Source of the DNA: Planctomycetota bacterium
GTDB taxonomy: Bacteria; Planctomycetota; PLA2
Direction of reading: 5' to 3'
Length of the DNA stretch: 8,048 nt
Assembly (NCBI GenBank): GCA_023150495.1
Contig: JAKLKT010000114.1
Location: 1-8,048 of the forward strand
Part shown: piece by piece, positions 1-6,967 of the stretch
How the letters are laid out: each line of letters opens with the position of its first letter
Position numbering within the stretch: the first letter of the stretch is position 1
Notes under the pieces: generated by a model
The model's database searches: none
What the model was told of the DNA's origin: nothing
Seen by the model: the letters and a program-made list of their open reading frames with translations, nothing else
Made by a program: the position numbers and the translations under genes

Positions 1-2
1 GG

Positions 3-218
3 CCGCGCCCCGACGACGGCGAGGCGGTGCGCGCGCTGATGGCGTCGGGCGCGGCGGACTTCCTGAGGCCGCGCGAGATGGCGCTGCGGCCGTTCCTCGA
101 CGGCAAGCGCCTCGACGAGTTCCTCGCGCTCGCGGCGGGGGAGGGGACGGTGCCGCTCCGGTTCGTCGGCCGGCTCGTCGCCCTCGAGTGGGCGCTGCGC
201 GAGGCGTCCGCCGCGTAG
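3..218 (+). CDS. C-terminal fragment, probable asparagine synthetase-like protein (5' truncated by window edge)
   Basis: The frame is open from the first bases of the window and ends at TAG 216-218, leaving about 71 residues; a GTG at 27 is internal and not a credible start. The tail has a short helix-turn, the phrase LRPFLDGKRLDEFLALA, then RFVGRLVALEWALREA. This resembles the last segment of class II asparagine synthetases, where a loop with a hydrophobic-Asp/Pro pair and a helix is followed by a 'WRLxxLExWLR' helix; the two complete synthetases in this window end in comparable helices (VWRLIMLEQWFR and LWILMMFNLWHR). No catalytic motif lies inside the fragment, so the assignment rests on C-terminal shape and neighbourhood. 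It converges on the beta-helix gene with a 19-nt gap. An unrelated helical protein remains possible. Confidence 0.45.
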   Translation, partial: PRPDDGEAVRALMASGAADFLRPREMALRPFLDGKRLDEFLALAAGEGTVPLRFVGRLVALEWALREASAA

Positions 219-237
219 GCTGCCCCCGGACCCCCTG

Positions 238-1869
238 CTACTCCTTCGCCGGAAGGAGCTCGACCGCGGCGACGAGCACCGGGGTCCAGTTGCCCGCGGC
301 GTCGCTCACGCGCGCGTAGACGACCTTGAGCCCGGGCTCGGCGTTGCCGCCGTGGCTCGACAGGTCCCAGCCGCGCCGCAGCGCCGTGAACGGCTCGGGC
401 TCCGTCCACGACCTGCCGTCGTTGGAGAGACGCATCTGCGATCCCTCTCCCATGCCGGCGACGCCGTCGCCCGCGTTGAACGCGAGGTCGACGACGAGAC
501 CCGTCGCGGTTCCCTTGCCGTCCCCGACCTTGAACGACGCGGTCGGCGGCGTGCGGTCGTTGGCGGCGGGGGGCAGCTCTCCCTTCACGAGCGCGTCGAG
601 CTGCCAGCCGGGGTTCGTCCCCTCTCCGGCGTAGGCGCCGCGGTACGAGCCGTCGCCCTTGTCCGCGCCGTTGAAGTCCCGGCCGGAGTCGGTCTCGTGC
701 GCGAAGAAGGAGAGGTCGATCGGGTCTCCCTTGCACCGGCCCGGGAGCGGGTAGAAGTCCATCTTGCCGAGGACGAGCGAGGGGTTCCTCACGTAGTCCT
801 TCGCGTTCGCGACGGCCACGTGGAGGTTCCTCGACTCCTTCGTGTACGCGCCCGCGAGCGCCTGTCCGGAGAACATCAGGTTCCCCGCGACCAGGTGGTC
901 GTCCGTCGCGGGGTGGACGAACCGGATCGCCGTCTCCACGCCGAAGAACGTGTTGTTATAGACGTACGCGCGCTGCAGCTTGCCGTAGTGGTTCTGGAGG
1001 TGGATCCCGTCCCCGGTGCAGTCGACGAAGACGTTGTCGTGGATGGAGACGCGCCCCTCGGCCTGGAGGAGGGACTCCCGGTGGTTGTGGTAGAAGAGGT
1101 TCCCGTAGACCTCGTAGCTGTCCTCGCTGCCGGGGCCGCGGGTCGGCAGCGCGCCGATCAGGAGGTTCGGGCGCTCCCCGCTGTCGTTCTCCAGCTCGCC
1201 CTTGAGGAAGACGTTGTGGCGGATGATCGTCTTCTGCGGCGTCGTCGGGAGCCCGGGGATCTTCGAGACGTCGCGCGGGTTCTGGTGCTTGATCTGCATG
1301 TTGTAGCCGCGCGCGTCGAGGAAGAGGTTGTACTCGATCAGCCCGCCGACGAAGGGCTCGCTCCCGTCCGAGTCGCCGAGGTACGCGCCCGTCCCGGCGG
1401 CGACGACCGTGTTCCGGCGGATGACCCAGTTCCACGTCGGCGCCTTCGTCGAGATGGCGACCTGGGACTGGTCGTAGCCGTGGCCGACGATCATGCAGTT
1501 CTCGATCCGGATGTGGTGGCTCGGCTTCTCCGACGCGCTGACGGCGAAGGCGCCGCCCCGGTCGCGGCCGTCCAGCGTGAGGTTCTCGATCGCGACGTAG
1601 CAGGAGTCGCGGATCTCGATCGTGTTCCGGTCCTCCTGCGCGAGGATGCGCGGCCGCTCGCCGCCGTCCGCGCCCCTGATCACGATCCAGGCGTCGGGAC
1701 GCCCCTTGAGGCGGATCTCGGGCATCCCCGGGTAATCCCCCTCCTCGAGGATCATCGTGTCGCCCGGCTCGAGCTGCTTCAGGACGCGGGTGTAGTCCCA
1801 CGTGCCCGCCTTGTAGGTCTCCGCGCGCGCGAGCGCGGGCAACAGAAGGAGCGCGAAGATCCACCTCAT
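238..1869 (-). CDS. Secreted right-handed beta-helix protein with C-terminal Ig-like domain
   Basis: The protein is 543 residues from ATG 1867-1869. Residues 1-16 form a short signal peptide (MRWIFALLLLPALARA, likely cut before Glu17) with no lipobox Cys, so it should be exported to the periplasm or outside. Residues about 20-375 are a right-handed parallel beta-helix: an opening LKQLEPGDTMILEEGDYPG strand-turn typical of PL6-like and general beta-helix proteins, then repeated rungs of the form 'hxIxxNxF/V' (IEIRDSC, IRIENCMIVG, IRRNTVV, IEYNLFLDA, IRHNVFLKG, VYGNLFYHN, IHDNVFVDC, VYNNTFFG). A DFNGADKGDGSYRGAYAG segment near 398-415 closes the helix, as in many such proteins. Residues about 438-537 (DRTPPTASF to DAAGNWTP) form an Ig-like domain of the 'TPP...DAAGN' type. 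It probably binds or cleaves an acidic polysaccharide; a lyase, epimerase or non-catalytic binder cannot be told apart by eye. An in-frame ATG at 1945-1947 would add 26 residues that bury the signal peptide, so it was rejected. Confidence 0.85.
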   Translation of the reverse strand: MRWIFALLLLPALARAETYKAGTWDYTRVLKQLEPGDTMILEEGDYPGMPEIRLKGRPDAWIVIRGADGGERPRILAQEDRNTIEIRDSCYVAIENLTLDGRDRGGAFAVSASEKPSHHIRIENCMIVGHGYDQSQVAISTKAPTWNWVIRRNTVVAAGTGAYLGDSDGSEPFVGGLIEYNLFLDARGYNMQIKHQNPRDVSKIPGLPTTPQKTIIRHNVFLKGELENDSGERPNLLIGALPTRGPGSEDSYEVYGNLFYHNHRESLLQAEGRVSIHDNVFVDCTGDGIHLQNHYGKLQRAYVYNNTFFGVETAIRFVHPATDDHLVAGNLMFSGQALAGAYTKESRNLHVAVANAKDYVRNPSLVLGKMDFYPLPGRCKGDPIDLSFFAHETDSGRDFNGADKGDGSYRGAYAGEGTNPGWQLDALVKGELPPAANDRTPPTASFKVGDGKGTATGLVVDLAFNAGDGVAGMGEGSQMRLSNDGRSWTEPEPFTALRRGWDLSSHGGNAEPGLKVVYARVSDAAGNWTPVLVAAVELLPAKE

Positions 1870-1876
1870 CAAACGG

Positions 1877-1882
1877 CCTCCC
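1877..1882 (-). promoter_or_regulatory. Shine-Dalgarno site that fixes the beta-helix gene start
   Basis: The - strand reads GGGAGG here, 7 nt before the ATG at 1867-1869. This strong site, together with the signal peptide that begins exactly there, decides the start over the in-frame ATG further upstream at 1945-1947. Confidence 0.75.
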
Positions 1883-1891
1883 GAGTCTGGC

Positions 1892-1915
1892 GGAGCCGCC
1901 GCGTGGCGGGGCTCC
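1892..1915 (-). repeat. Imperfect stem-loop in the leader of the beta-helix gene
   Basis: On the + strand, GGAGCCGCC (1892-1900) is complementary to GGCGGGGCTCC (1905-1915) apart from a 2-nt bulge, with GCGT as loop. It lies 23 nt upstream of the beta-helix start codon and just before its ribosome site. It could fold in the mRNA leader. In DNA of this GC content such stems also arise by chance, and no function is implied. Confidence 0.35.
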
Positions 1916-1943
1916 TGCCGTCCCGGAACGAGACACCCTATTC

Positions 1944-1966
1944 GCATGCCGGCGCCGCCGGCACGC
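1944..1966 (-). repeat. 10-bp inverted repeat in the divergent intergenic region
   Basis: GCATGCCGGC (1944-1953) and GCCGGCACGC (1957-1966) pair over 10 bp around a 3-nt loop. The single mismatch becomes a G-U pair when read as RNA on the - strand. It lies between the two divergent genes, about 75 nt upstream of the beta-helix start, so it may be a leader hairpin of that gene or a dyad operator. Confidence 0.35.
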
Positions 1967-2110
1967 CGCCCACCCTAGCACGACTCCTCGGGGCTGCAGC
2001 ATCCGCGTCCGCCGCGGCGTCCCGCGACGATGCAGTGGCAGGACGTTCCCGCTTCGGAGGCGGCTTCCGGGCCGATTCCTAAAGGTCCCCCGCGCGAAAG
2101 GACGAAACGC

Positions 2111-2117
2111 AAGGGGA
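2111..2117 (+). promoter_or_regulatory. Shine-Dalgarno-like site for the first synthetase gene
   Basis: AAGGGGA lies 3 nt before ATG 2121 and 12 nt before the in-frame TTG 2130. One spacing is shorter and the other longer than the usual 5-9 nt, so the site does not settle which codon starts translation. ATG was kept as the default. Confidence 0.45.
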
Positions 2118-2120
2118 ACC

Positions 2121-3977
2121 ATGAGCGGCTTGTGCGGGTGGGCCGGGTACACGGCCGACGAGGAGAGCCGGCGCAAGCTCCTCGCGCGGATGGCGGATGC
2201 CCTGTCGGCGCACGACGGCAGCGACGTCTCCACGCGCTGCTCCGTCGGCTGCGGCATCGCGATCGCCTCGCTCCACGGCAACGCCGCCGTCCACGAGGAG
2301 GGTGACCTCCACGTGGCCATCGCGGGGCACCCGGTCTGGAACGACCGGGAGCTCGCGGATCTCGCCGCGCGCGAGGGCCACGCGAAGGCGCTCGCGGCCG
2401 CCTACGCCGCCAAGGGCCCGCGCCTCCTCGACATCCTCGGCGGCCGGTTCGCGCTCGCCGTCGTGCGCGAGGGGGAGTGGCAGGCGCTCCTCGCCACCGA
2501 CCGATTCGGCACGGTCCCGCTCGACTACGCCTTCCGCCACGGCTGCCTCGTCTTCGGCACCCACGGCGAGGCGCTCCAGGCGCATCCGCGCGCGGAGTCC
2601 GAGATCGACCCGCAGGCGCTCTTCGGCTACTTCTTCCAGTCCGCGGTCGCCGCGCCCGCCACGGTCCGGAAGCACCACCGGCGCCTGCTCCCGGGCCACC
2701 GACTCCTGCTGAAGGGCGGCAAGATCACCGTCGAGCACTACTTCCGCCAGGCGATCACGGAGGAGCGCCGGCCGCTGCCCGAGGCGGAGGAGGAGTTCAG
2801 GACGCTGGTCGAGCAGGCCGTCGAGCGCGCGGCCAAGGGCGCCGAGGTCGGCGCGTTCCTCTCCGGCGGCACCGACAGCTCGACCGTCGCGGGGATGCTC
2901 ACGAAGGTCCTCGGCCGCCCCGCCCGCACCTACTCCATGGGCTTTATGGCCGAGGGCTTCGACGAGATGGAGTACGCGCGGTGCGCGGCGCAGCACTTCG
3001 GCACCGACCACCACGAGTACTACGTGACGCCCGAAGACGTCCTCGAGGCGGTGCCGCGCATCGCCGAGGTGCACGGCGACCCCTTCGCCAACGAGTCGGC
3101 CGTGCCGACCTTCTGCTGCGCGCGGCTCGCGGCGAAGGACGGCGTCGGCCTCATGCTCGCGGGCGACGGCGGCGACGAGCTCTTCGGCGGCAACGAGCGC
3201 TACGCGACGCAGGGGATCTTCGAGCGGTACGCCCGCGTCCCGGCCTTCCTGCGCGTGCCGCTCGAGGCGATCCTCAGGCTGGTCCCGATGGGCGACCGCC
3301 TGTGGCCCTTCCGCAAGGCGCGGAGCTACGTGCGCCAGGCGAAGACGCCTCTGCCCGACCGGATGCACGAGTACAACCTCGTCCTCCGGCTCGGCGCGCG
3401 GAACATCTTCACGCCGCAGTTCCTCGACACGGTGGACACGGAGGCGCCCATGCGCCTCGCGAGGCACATCTGGTCCGCGTCGCAGGGCGCGAGCTACGTC
3501 AACCGGATGCTCGCGTACGACTGGAAGTTCACGCTCGCGGACAACGACCTGCCGAAGGTCTCGCGCGCGTGCGAGCTCGCCCGCACGGACGTCGCCTACC
3601 CGCTGCTCACGGACGAGCTCGCGGCCTTCGCGGCGCGCCTCCCGACGGAGTGGAAGGTGAAGGGGAAGGAGCTCCGCTGGTTCTTCAAGCACGCGCTCCG
3701 GGGCTTCCTGCCGGAGAAGATCCTCCGGAAGAAGAAGCACGGCTTCGGCCTCCCCTTCGGCCTCTGGCTGCGCACGCACCGCGGGCTCCAGCAGCTCTCC
3801 GGGGAGTCGCTCTCCGACCTCAAGGGGCGCGGGATCATCCGGCCCGCGTTCGTGGACGAGGTCCTGAAGCTCCACCGGAGCGACCACGCGACCTTCTACG
3901 GCGTCATGGTGTGGCGCCTGATCATGCTCGAGCAGTGGTTCAGGGTGCACGAGCGCCAGCCGGCGCAGGTGAAGTGA
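2121..3977 (+). CDS. Asparagine synthetase-family protein with degenerate glutaminase domain
   Basis: The protein is 618 residues, the usual size for class II asparagine synthetases. The C-terminal synthetase domain (about 225-600) has the pyrophosphate loop SGGTDSS (248-254), GDGGDELFGG (348-357) and the late KKKHGFGLPFGLWLR segment (537-551), so ATP-dependent activation of a carboxylate is likely retained. The N-terminal Ntn-hydrolase half (about 1-190) keeps its length and LGGRFALAVV and ATDRFGTVPL, but the glutamine-site motifs are gone: no RGPD, no GHRRLSI, VAIAGHPVWND where FNGEIYN should be, and no SDTE. The segment KVSRACELARTDVAYPLL (479-496) replaces the canonical VDRxSMAxxxEVRxPxLD. 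With ATG 2121 the likely nucleophile is Cys5; a TTG at 2130 would make it Cys2. It is followed after 16 nt by the canonical paralogue, so the two are probably one operon and perhaps functional partners. The likely role is amidating a non-aspartate acceptor in polysaccharide synthesis; true asparagine synthesis is less likely. Confidence 0.88.
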   Translation: MSGLCGWAGYTADEESRRKLLARMADALSAHDGSDVSTRCSVGCGIAIASLHGNAAVHEEGDLHVAIAGHPVWNDRELADLAAREGHAKALAAAYAAKGPRLLDILGGRFALAVVREGEWQALLATDRFGTVPLDYAFRHGCLVFGTHGEALQAHPRAESEIDPQALFGYFFQSAVAAPATVRKHHRRLLPGHRLLLKGGKITVEHYFRQAITEERRPLPEAEEEFRTLVEQAVERAAKGAEVGAFLSGGTDSSTVAGMLTKVLGRPARTYSMGFMAEGFDEMEYARCAAQHFGTDHHEYYVTPEDVLEAVPRIAEVHGDPFANESAVPTFCCARLAAKDGVGLMLAGDGGDELFGGNERYATQGIFERYARVPAFLRVPLEAILRLVPMGDRLWPFRKARSYVRQAKTPLPDRMHEYNLVLRLGARNIFTPQFLDTVDTEAPMRLARHIWSASQGASYVNRMLAYDWKFTLADNDLPKVSRACELARTDVAYPLLTDELAAFAARLPTEWKVKGKELRWFFKHALRGFLPEKILRKKKHGFGLPFGLWLRTHRGLQQLSGESLSDLKGRGIIRPAFVDEVLKLHRSDHATFYGVMVWRLIMLEQWFRVHERQPAQVK

Positions 3978-3993
3978 GGGGGCTCCGGGGGCC

Positions 3994-5970
3994 ATGTGCG
4001 GCATCGCAGGGGTGTTCCACCGCGACGGGCGGCCGGTCGACGCGGACGTCCTCGTCCGGATGACGCGGTCGATCGTCCACCGCGGCCCCGACGAGGAGGG
4101 CTACTTCCTCAACCGGCAGGACGCGCACGAGTGCTACCCCGGCGTGCCGATGCGCGGTCTCCTCCGCCGCGACGGGGACGGCCACGTCGGCTTCGGCCAC
4201 CGCCGCCTCTCGATCATCGACCTGAAGACGGGCCAGCAGCCGCTCTCGAACGAGGACGGCACGGTCTGGATCACGTTCAACGGCGAGATCTACAACTTCG
4301 CGGAGCTCCGGCGCGAGCTCGAGGCGAAGGGGCACGTGTTCCGCACGAACTCCGACACCGAGATGATCGTGCACGCTTGGGAGGAGTGGGGGCCCGAGGC
4401 GGTGAAGCGCTTCCGGGGCATGTTCGCGTTCGCCGTCTGGGACGAGAAGAAGCGCGTCCTCTGGCTCGGCCGCGACCGGCTCGGGAAGAAGCCCCTCTAC
4501 TATTGCGACCACGAGGGCTCGTTCCTCTTCGGCTCGGAGATCAAGGTGATCCTCCAGGCCCCCGGAACCCCCCGCGATATCGACGTGGCGGCGCTGTCGG
4601 ACTACCTGTCGTTCCAGTACGTGCCGGCGCCGAAGTCGATCTTCAAGCACATCCGGAAGCTGCCGCAGGCGCACTACGCGGTCGTCACGGAGCGCGACAT
4701 GCGGATCGTCCCCTACTGGACGATCGACTTCACGCCGGTGCGCACGGAGAAGCCGGAGCAACTGATGGAGGAGGTGCTCGAGGACCTCCGCGAGGCCGTG
4801 AAGATCCGGCTCATGAGCGAGGTGCCCTTGGGCGCGTTCCTCTCGGGCGGCGTGGACTCCTCGGCCGTCGTGGGGCTCATGGCCGGGCTCTCGTCGACGC
4901 CCGTGAAGACGTCGTCGATCTCGTTCGGCGAGGCGAAGTACGACGAGGCCGAGTACGCGCGGATGGTCGCGAAGCAGTTCGGCGCGGAGCACCACGAGTA
5001 CTCGGTGACGCCCGAGGCGGTGCCGGTCGTCGAGAAGCTCGCGTGGCACTATGACGAGCCGTTCGCGGACTCGTCGGCGGTGCCCACGTACTACGTCTCG
5101 CGCACGGCGCGCGAGAACGTCACCGTGGCGCTCTCGGGCGACGGCGGCGACGAGAACTTCGCCGGCTACCGGCGCTACTGGTTCGACCTGCGCGAGAACG
5201 CGGTGCGGAACATGGTGCCGCGGTTCCTGCGCGGCGCGGTGTTCGGCACGCTCGGGAAGCTCTACCCGAAGGCGGACTACCTGCCGCAGATCTTCCGGGG
5301 CAAGGCGTTCATCAGCAACGTCGCGCGCGACCCGGTCGCGGCCTACTTCTTCTCGATGACCTCGTTCAAGGAGGACCAGAAGCCGCAGCTGCTCCTGCCC
5401 GAGGTCTCGCGCGAGCTCGGAGGCTACTCCTCGCTCGACGGGTTCCGCGCGACGTACGAGGAGGCGAAGGCGGAGGACCACCTGTCGCGGCTGCTCTACC
5501 TCGACATCAAGACCTACCTCTGCGACGACATCCTCGTGAAGGTGGACCGGGCGAGCATGGCGGTGTCGCTCGAGGTGCGCTGCCCGGTGCTCGACCACGT
5601 GTTCATGGAGAAGGCGGCGCGGATCCCGTCGGCGATGAAGATCGTCGGCCGCGAGAAGAAGTGGATCTTCAAGAAGGCGCTCGAGAGGATGCTGCCGAAG
5701 GAGATCCTCTACCGGCCGAAGATGGGGTTCGGGATGCCGGTCGAGGAGTGGCTGCGCGGCGACCTGAAGGAGTTCGCGGCGGAGCTCCTGCTCGAGGGCG
5801 AGGGGACGCGCGCGTTCTTCCGCCGCGAGTACGTGGAGAAGCTGTGGCAGAAGCACCAGTCGGGCCTCTCGAACTTCCAGGCGCCGCTCTGGATCCTGAT
5901 GATGTTCAACCTGTGGCACCGCCGCTTCGCGGGCGCCGCCGTCCCCGCCGCCGCCGGCGCCGCGTCGTAG
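3994..5970 (+). CDS. asnB: Asparagine synthetase (glutamine-hydrolysing), exosortase-system amidotransferase type
   Basis: The protein is 658 residues and starts MCGIAGVF, placing the nucleophile at Cys2 after Met removal. The glutaminase domain carries RGPD (30-33), GHRRLSIIDL (68-77), FNGEIYNF (95-102) and SDTE (120-123), all expected for glutamine binding and hydrolysis. The synthetase domain has SGGVDSS (284-290), GDGGDENFAGY (382-392; Asn replaces the common Leu) and VDRASMAVSLEVRCPVLD (517-534). Phrases such as YDEPFADSSAVPTYYVSR and LGKLYPKADYLP match, from memory, the exosortase A-associated amidotransferase 1 family (TIGR03108), which acts in exopolysaccharide loci. Ammonia from glutamine would travel through an internal tunnel to an adenylated carboxylate. 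Residues about 39-63 are an insertion between RGPD and GHRR, and the C-terminus ends in an Ala/Pro-rich tail. It lies 16 nt after the degenerate paralogue, with purine-rich sequence in the gap, so co-transcription is likely. Housekeeping asparagine synthesis cannot be excluded. Confidence 0.93.
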   Translation: MCGIAGVFHRDGRPVDADVLVRMTRSIVHRGPDEEGYFLNRQDAHECYPGVPMRGLLRRDGDGHVGFGHRRLSIIDLKTGQQPLSNEDGTVWITFNGEIYNFAELRRELEAKGHVFRTNSDTEMIVHAWEEWGPEAVKRFRGMFAFAVWDEKKRVLWLGRDRLGKKPLYYCDHEGSFLFGSEIKVILQAPGTPRDIDVAALSDYLSFQYVPAPKSIFKHIRKLPQAHYAVVTERDMRIVPYWTIDFTPVRTEKPEQLMEEVLEDLREAVKIRLMSEVPLGAFLSGGVDSSAVVGLMAGLSSTPVKTSSISFGEAKYDEAEYARMVAKQFGAEHHEYSVTPEAVPVVEKLAWHYDEPFADSSAVPTYYVSRTARENVTVALSGDGGDENFAGYRRYWFDLRENAVRNMVPRFLRGAVFGTLGKLYPKADYLPQIFRGKAFISNVARDPVAAYFFSMTSFKEDQKPQLLLPEVSRELGGYSSLDGFRATYEEAKAEDHLSRLLYLDIKTYLCDDILVKVDRASMAVSLEVRCPVLDHVFMEKAARIPSAMKIVGREKKWIFKKALERMLPKEILYRPKMGFGMPVEEWLRGDLKEFAAELLLEGEGTRAFFRREYVEKLWQKHQSGLSNFQAPLWILMMFNLWHRRFAGAAVPAAAGAAS

Positions 5971-6086
5971 GGCGTACGGTCGCGACGCGTCACCGGCACC
6001 AGGTTGAGGGCCTGGCGCGTCTCCTCTCCTGGGGACAGGCGGGCATGCACCGGCGGCCGATGTCGGATCCGGCGGTCCGGACGCGC

Positions 6087-6119
6087 ACCGGCGCTGGCGG
6101 TGGCGGCGATTGCGCCGGT
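6087..6119 (-). terminator. Possible hairpin between the convergent asnB and RDD genes
   Basis: ACCGGCGC (6087-6094) and GCGCCGGT (6112-6119) form a perfect 8-bp stem with a 17-nt loop, touching the TAA of the RDD gene. The 148-nt convergent gap 5971-6118 holds no credible gene. There is no T-tract on either strand, so if it terminates transcription it is not a textbook intrinsic terminator. Confidence 0.2.
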
Positions 6120-6643
6120 TACTCGAACACCTTTGCCGCGGCAGCCGGGGACGAGAAGACCGGGTGGTCGCGGTAGCGCTTCCAGATCACGCGCGTCTTC
6201 GCCATGCCGTCGCCGATCCGCGGGCCCCGGTTCATGGAGAACGCGATCACGAGGGGCATCAGGGGGATCGCCGCGACCCAGTTCCGCAGGAAGGACCTCC
6301 CGAAGCCCGCCGGCGTCCCGCTCTCGCGGTCTACGACCTGCACGCCGCAGATCCACTTGCCGAACGAGTGGCCGGCGAAGCCGTCCTTGAACGCGAGCAC
6401 GCCGACGAAGGCGAGCACGATCGGCCCCGTGGCGGGCTCCTTCCCGGATCCTGCCATGGCGCCGAAGAACCCGAACAGGAAGCCCACGACGAACTGGAGG
6501 AAAAAGACGTCGACGATCCACGCGAGCTGCCGGCGCGTGATGAACCCGGACCAGCAGCGCCGGCAGACCTGGTGGCCGTAGAGGACCCGCGGCCGCTTCA
6601 TCTTCTGCGCGCTGCCGCAGAGGGGGCAGGGGGTGTCGGACAT
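6119..6643 (-). CDS. Zinc-ribbon RDD family membrane protein
   Basis: The protein is 174 residues from ATG 6641-6643. Residues 6-30 have CPLC and CRRC pairs 17 residues apart, a four-Cys zinc ribbon. The RDD domain follows: FITRRQLAWIVD (34-45) with the characteristic Arg and Asp at the first membrane helix (about 42-63), a second hydrophobic segment (about 72-86), then HSFGKWICGVQVVDRESGTP (92-111), the conserved 'SxGK...GxxVVD..G.P' signature, FLRNW (118-122), a third helix (about 120-137) and the closing GDGMAKTRVIW. RDD proteins are small inner-membrane proteins of mostly unknown role; some have been linked to ion or proton exchange. The ribbon should face the cytoplasm. An alternative GTG at 6647-6649 would add two residues; ATG with an AGGTG at 6647-6651 is preferred. 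It stands alone, convergent to asnB, and shows no obvious tie to the polysaccharide genes. Confidence 0.85.
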   Translation of the reverse strand: MSDTPCPLCGSAQKMKRPRVLYGHQVCRRCWSGFITRRQLAWIVDVFFLQFVVGFLFGFFGAMAGSGKEPATGPIVLAFVGVLAFKDGFAGHSFGKWICGVQVVDRESGTPAGFGRSFLRNWVAAIPLMPLVIAFSMNRGPRIGDGMAKTRVIWKRYRDHPVFSSPAAAAKVFE

Positions 6644-6967
6644 GGGCACCTACGTACACGTTCCGCCGGACGGTAGCAAGGGGGCGCCGGGTCAGCGGGC
6701 CCCGGAGGCCGCGCAGCCCTCGGCGCAGCAGCTCGCTGAGCAACTGGATCACGGTGTCTGTGTTCGACGGAGGGAGCGTTGTGGGCACCGACGTGTCCTT
6801 GCGCTGCGCCAGGTGTCTCGGAATCCCCGGCTCTCAGGCGTTGGTTCGCCGCCGCCAGCCGATAGCCTGCCGGTGCCGTAACGAAGCCGCCGGCGCCGGG
6901 CCGAACCCGCCGACGCTCGCGCTGCGCGAAGGCCCGCATGGAGGGAAGCCGCGGGTAGAATCACGCC
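6644..6967. other. Intergenic region without a convincing gene
   Basis: About 320 nt separate the divergent RDD gene and the small ORF. Several frames are open here because of high GC, but none has a ribosome site, sensible composition or family motif together. Near the right end, GGGTAGAATCACGCC precedes the small ORF and may hold its promoter. No tRNA, repeat array or insertion sequence end is visible. Confidence 0.5.
6956..6961 (+). promoter_or_regulatory. Candidate -10 element for a leaderless small ORF transcript
   Basis: TAGAAT fits the TAnnnT form of a sigma70-type -10 box and sits 6 nt before ATG 6968, so transcription would start at or next to the start codon. No Shine-Dalgarno lies at normal spacing; the nearest GGAGGG (6940-6945) is 22 nt away. 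No clear -35 is seen. Confidence 0.35.

Noticed and set aside
1870..1947. 26-residue N-terminal extension of the beta-helix protein
   Set aside because: It would place charged residues before the signal peptide and ignore the strong GGGAGG site 7 nt before the internal ATG.
352..2082. Long + strand open frame opposite the beta-helix gene
   Set aside because: It is very rich in Arg, Val and Glu with no domain logic, and is the antisense shadow of a gene with a clear signal peptide, beta-helix rungs and ribosome site.
2079..4004. Long - strand open frame opposite the first synthetase
   Set aside because: It is low-complexity Arg/Glu/Leu/Val sequence antisense to a gene with intact synthetase motifs; a GC-rich shadow.
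3940..5919. Long - strand open frame opposite asnB
   Set aside because: Same reason: repetitive Arg/Leu/Val/Glu composition opposite a canonical enzyme.
5709..6788. - strand open frame beginning MPTTLPPSNTDTVIQLLSEL
   Set aside because: Its first 35 residues look plausible, but the frame then runs out of phase through the RDD gene and antisense to asnB, with Arg/Pro-rich content. No family resemblance was found.
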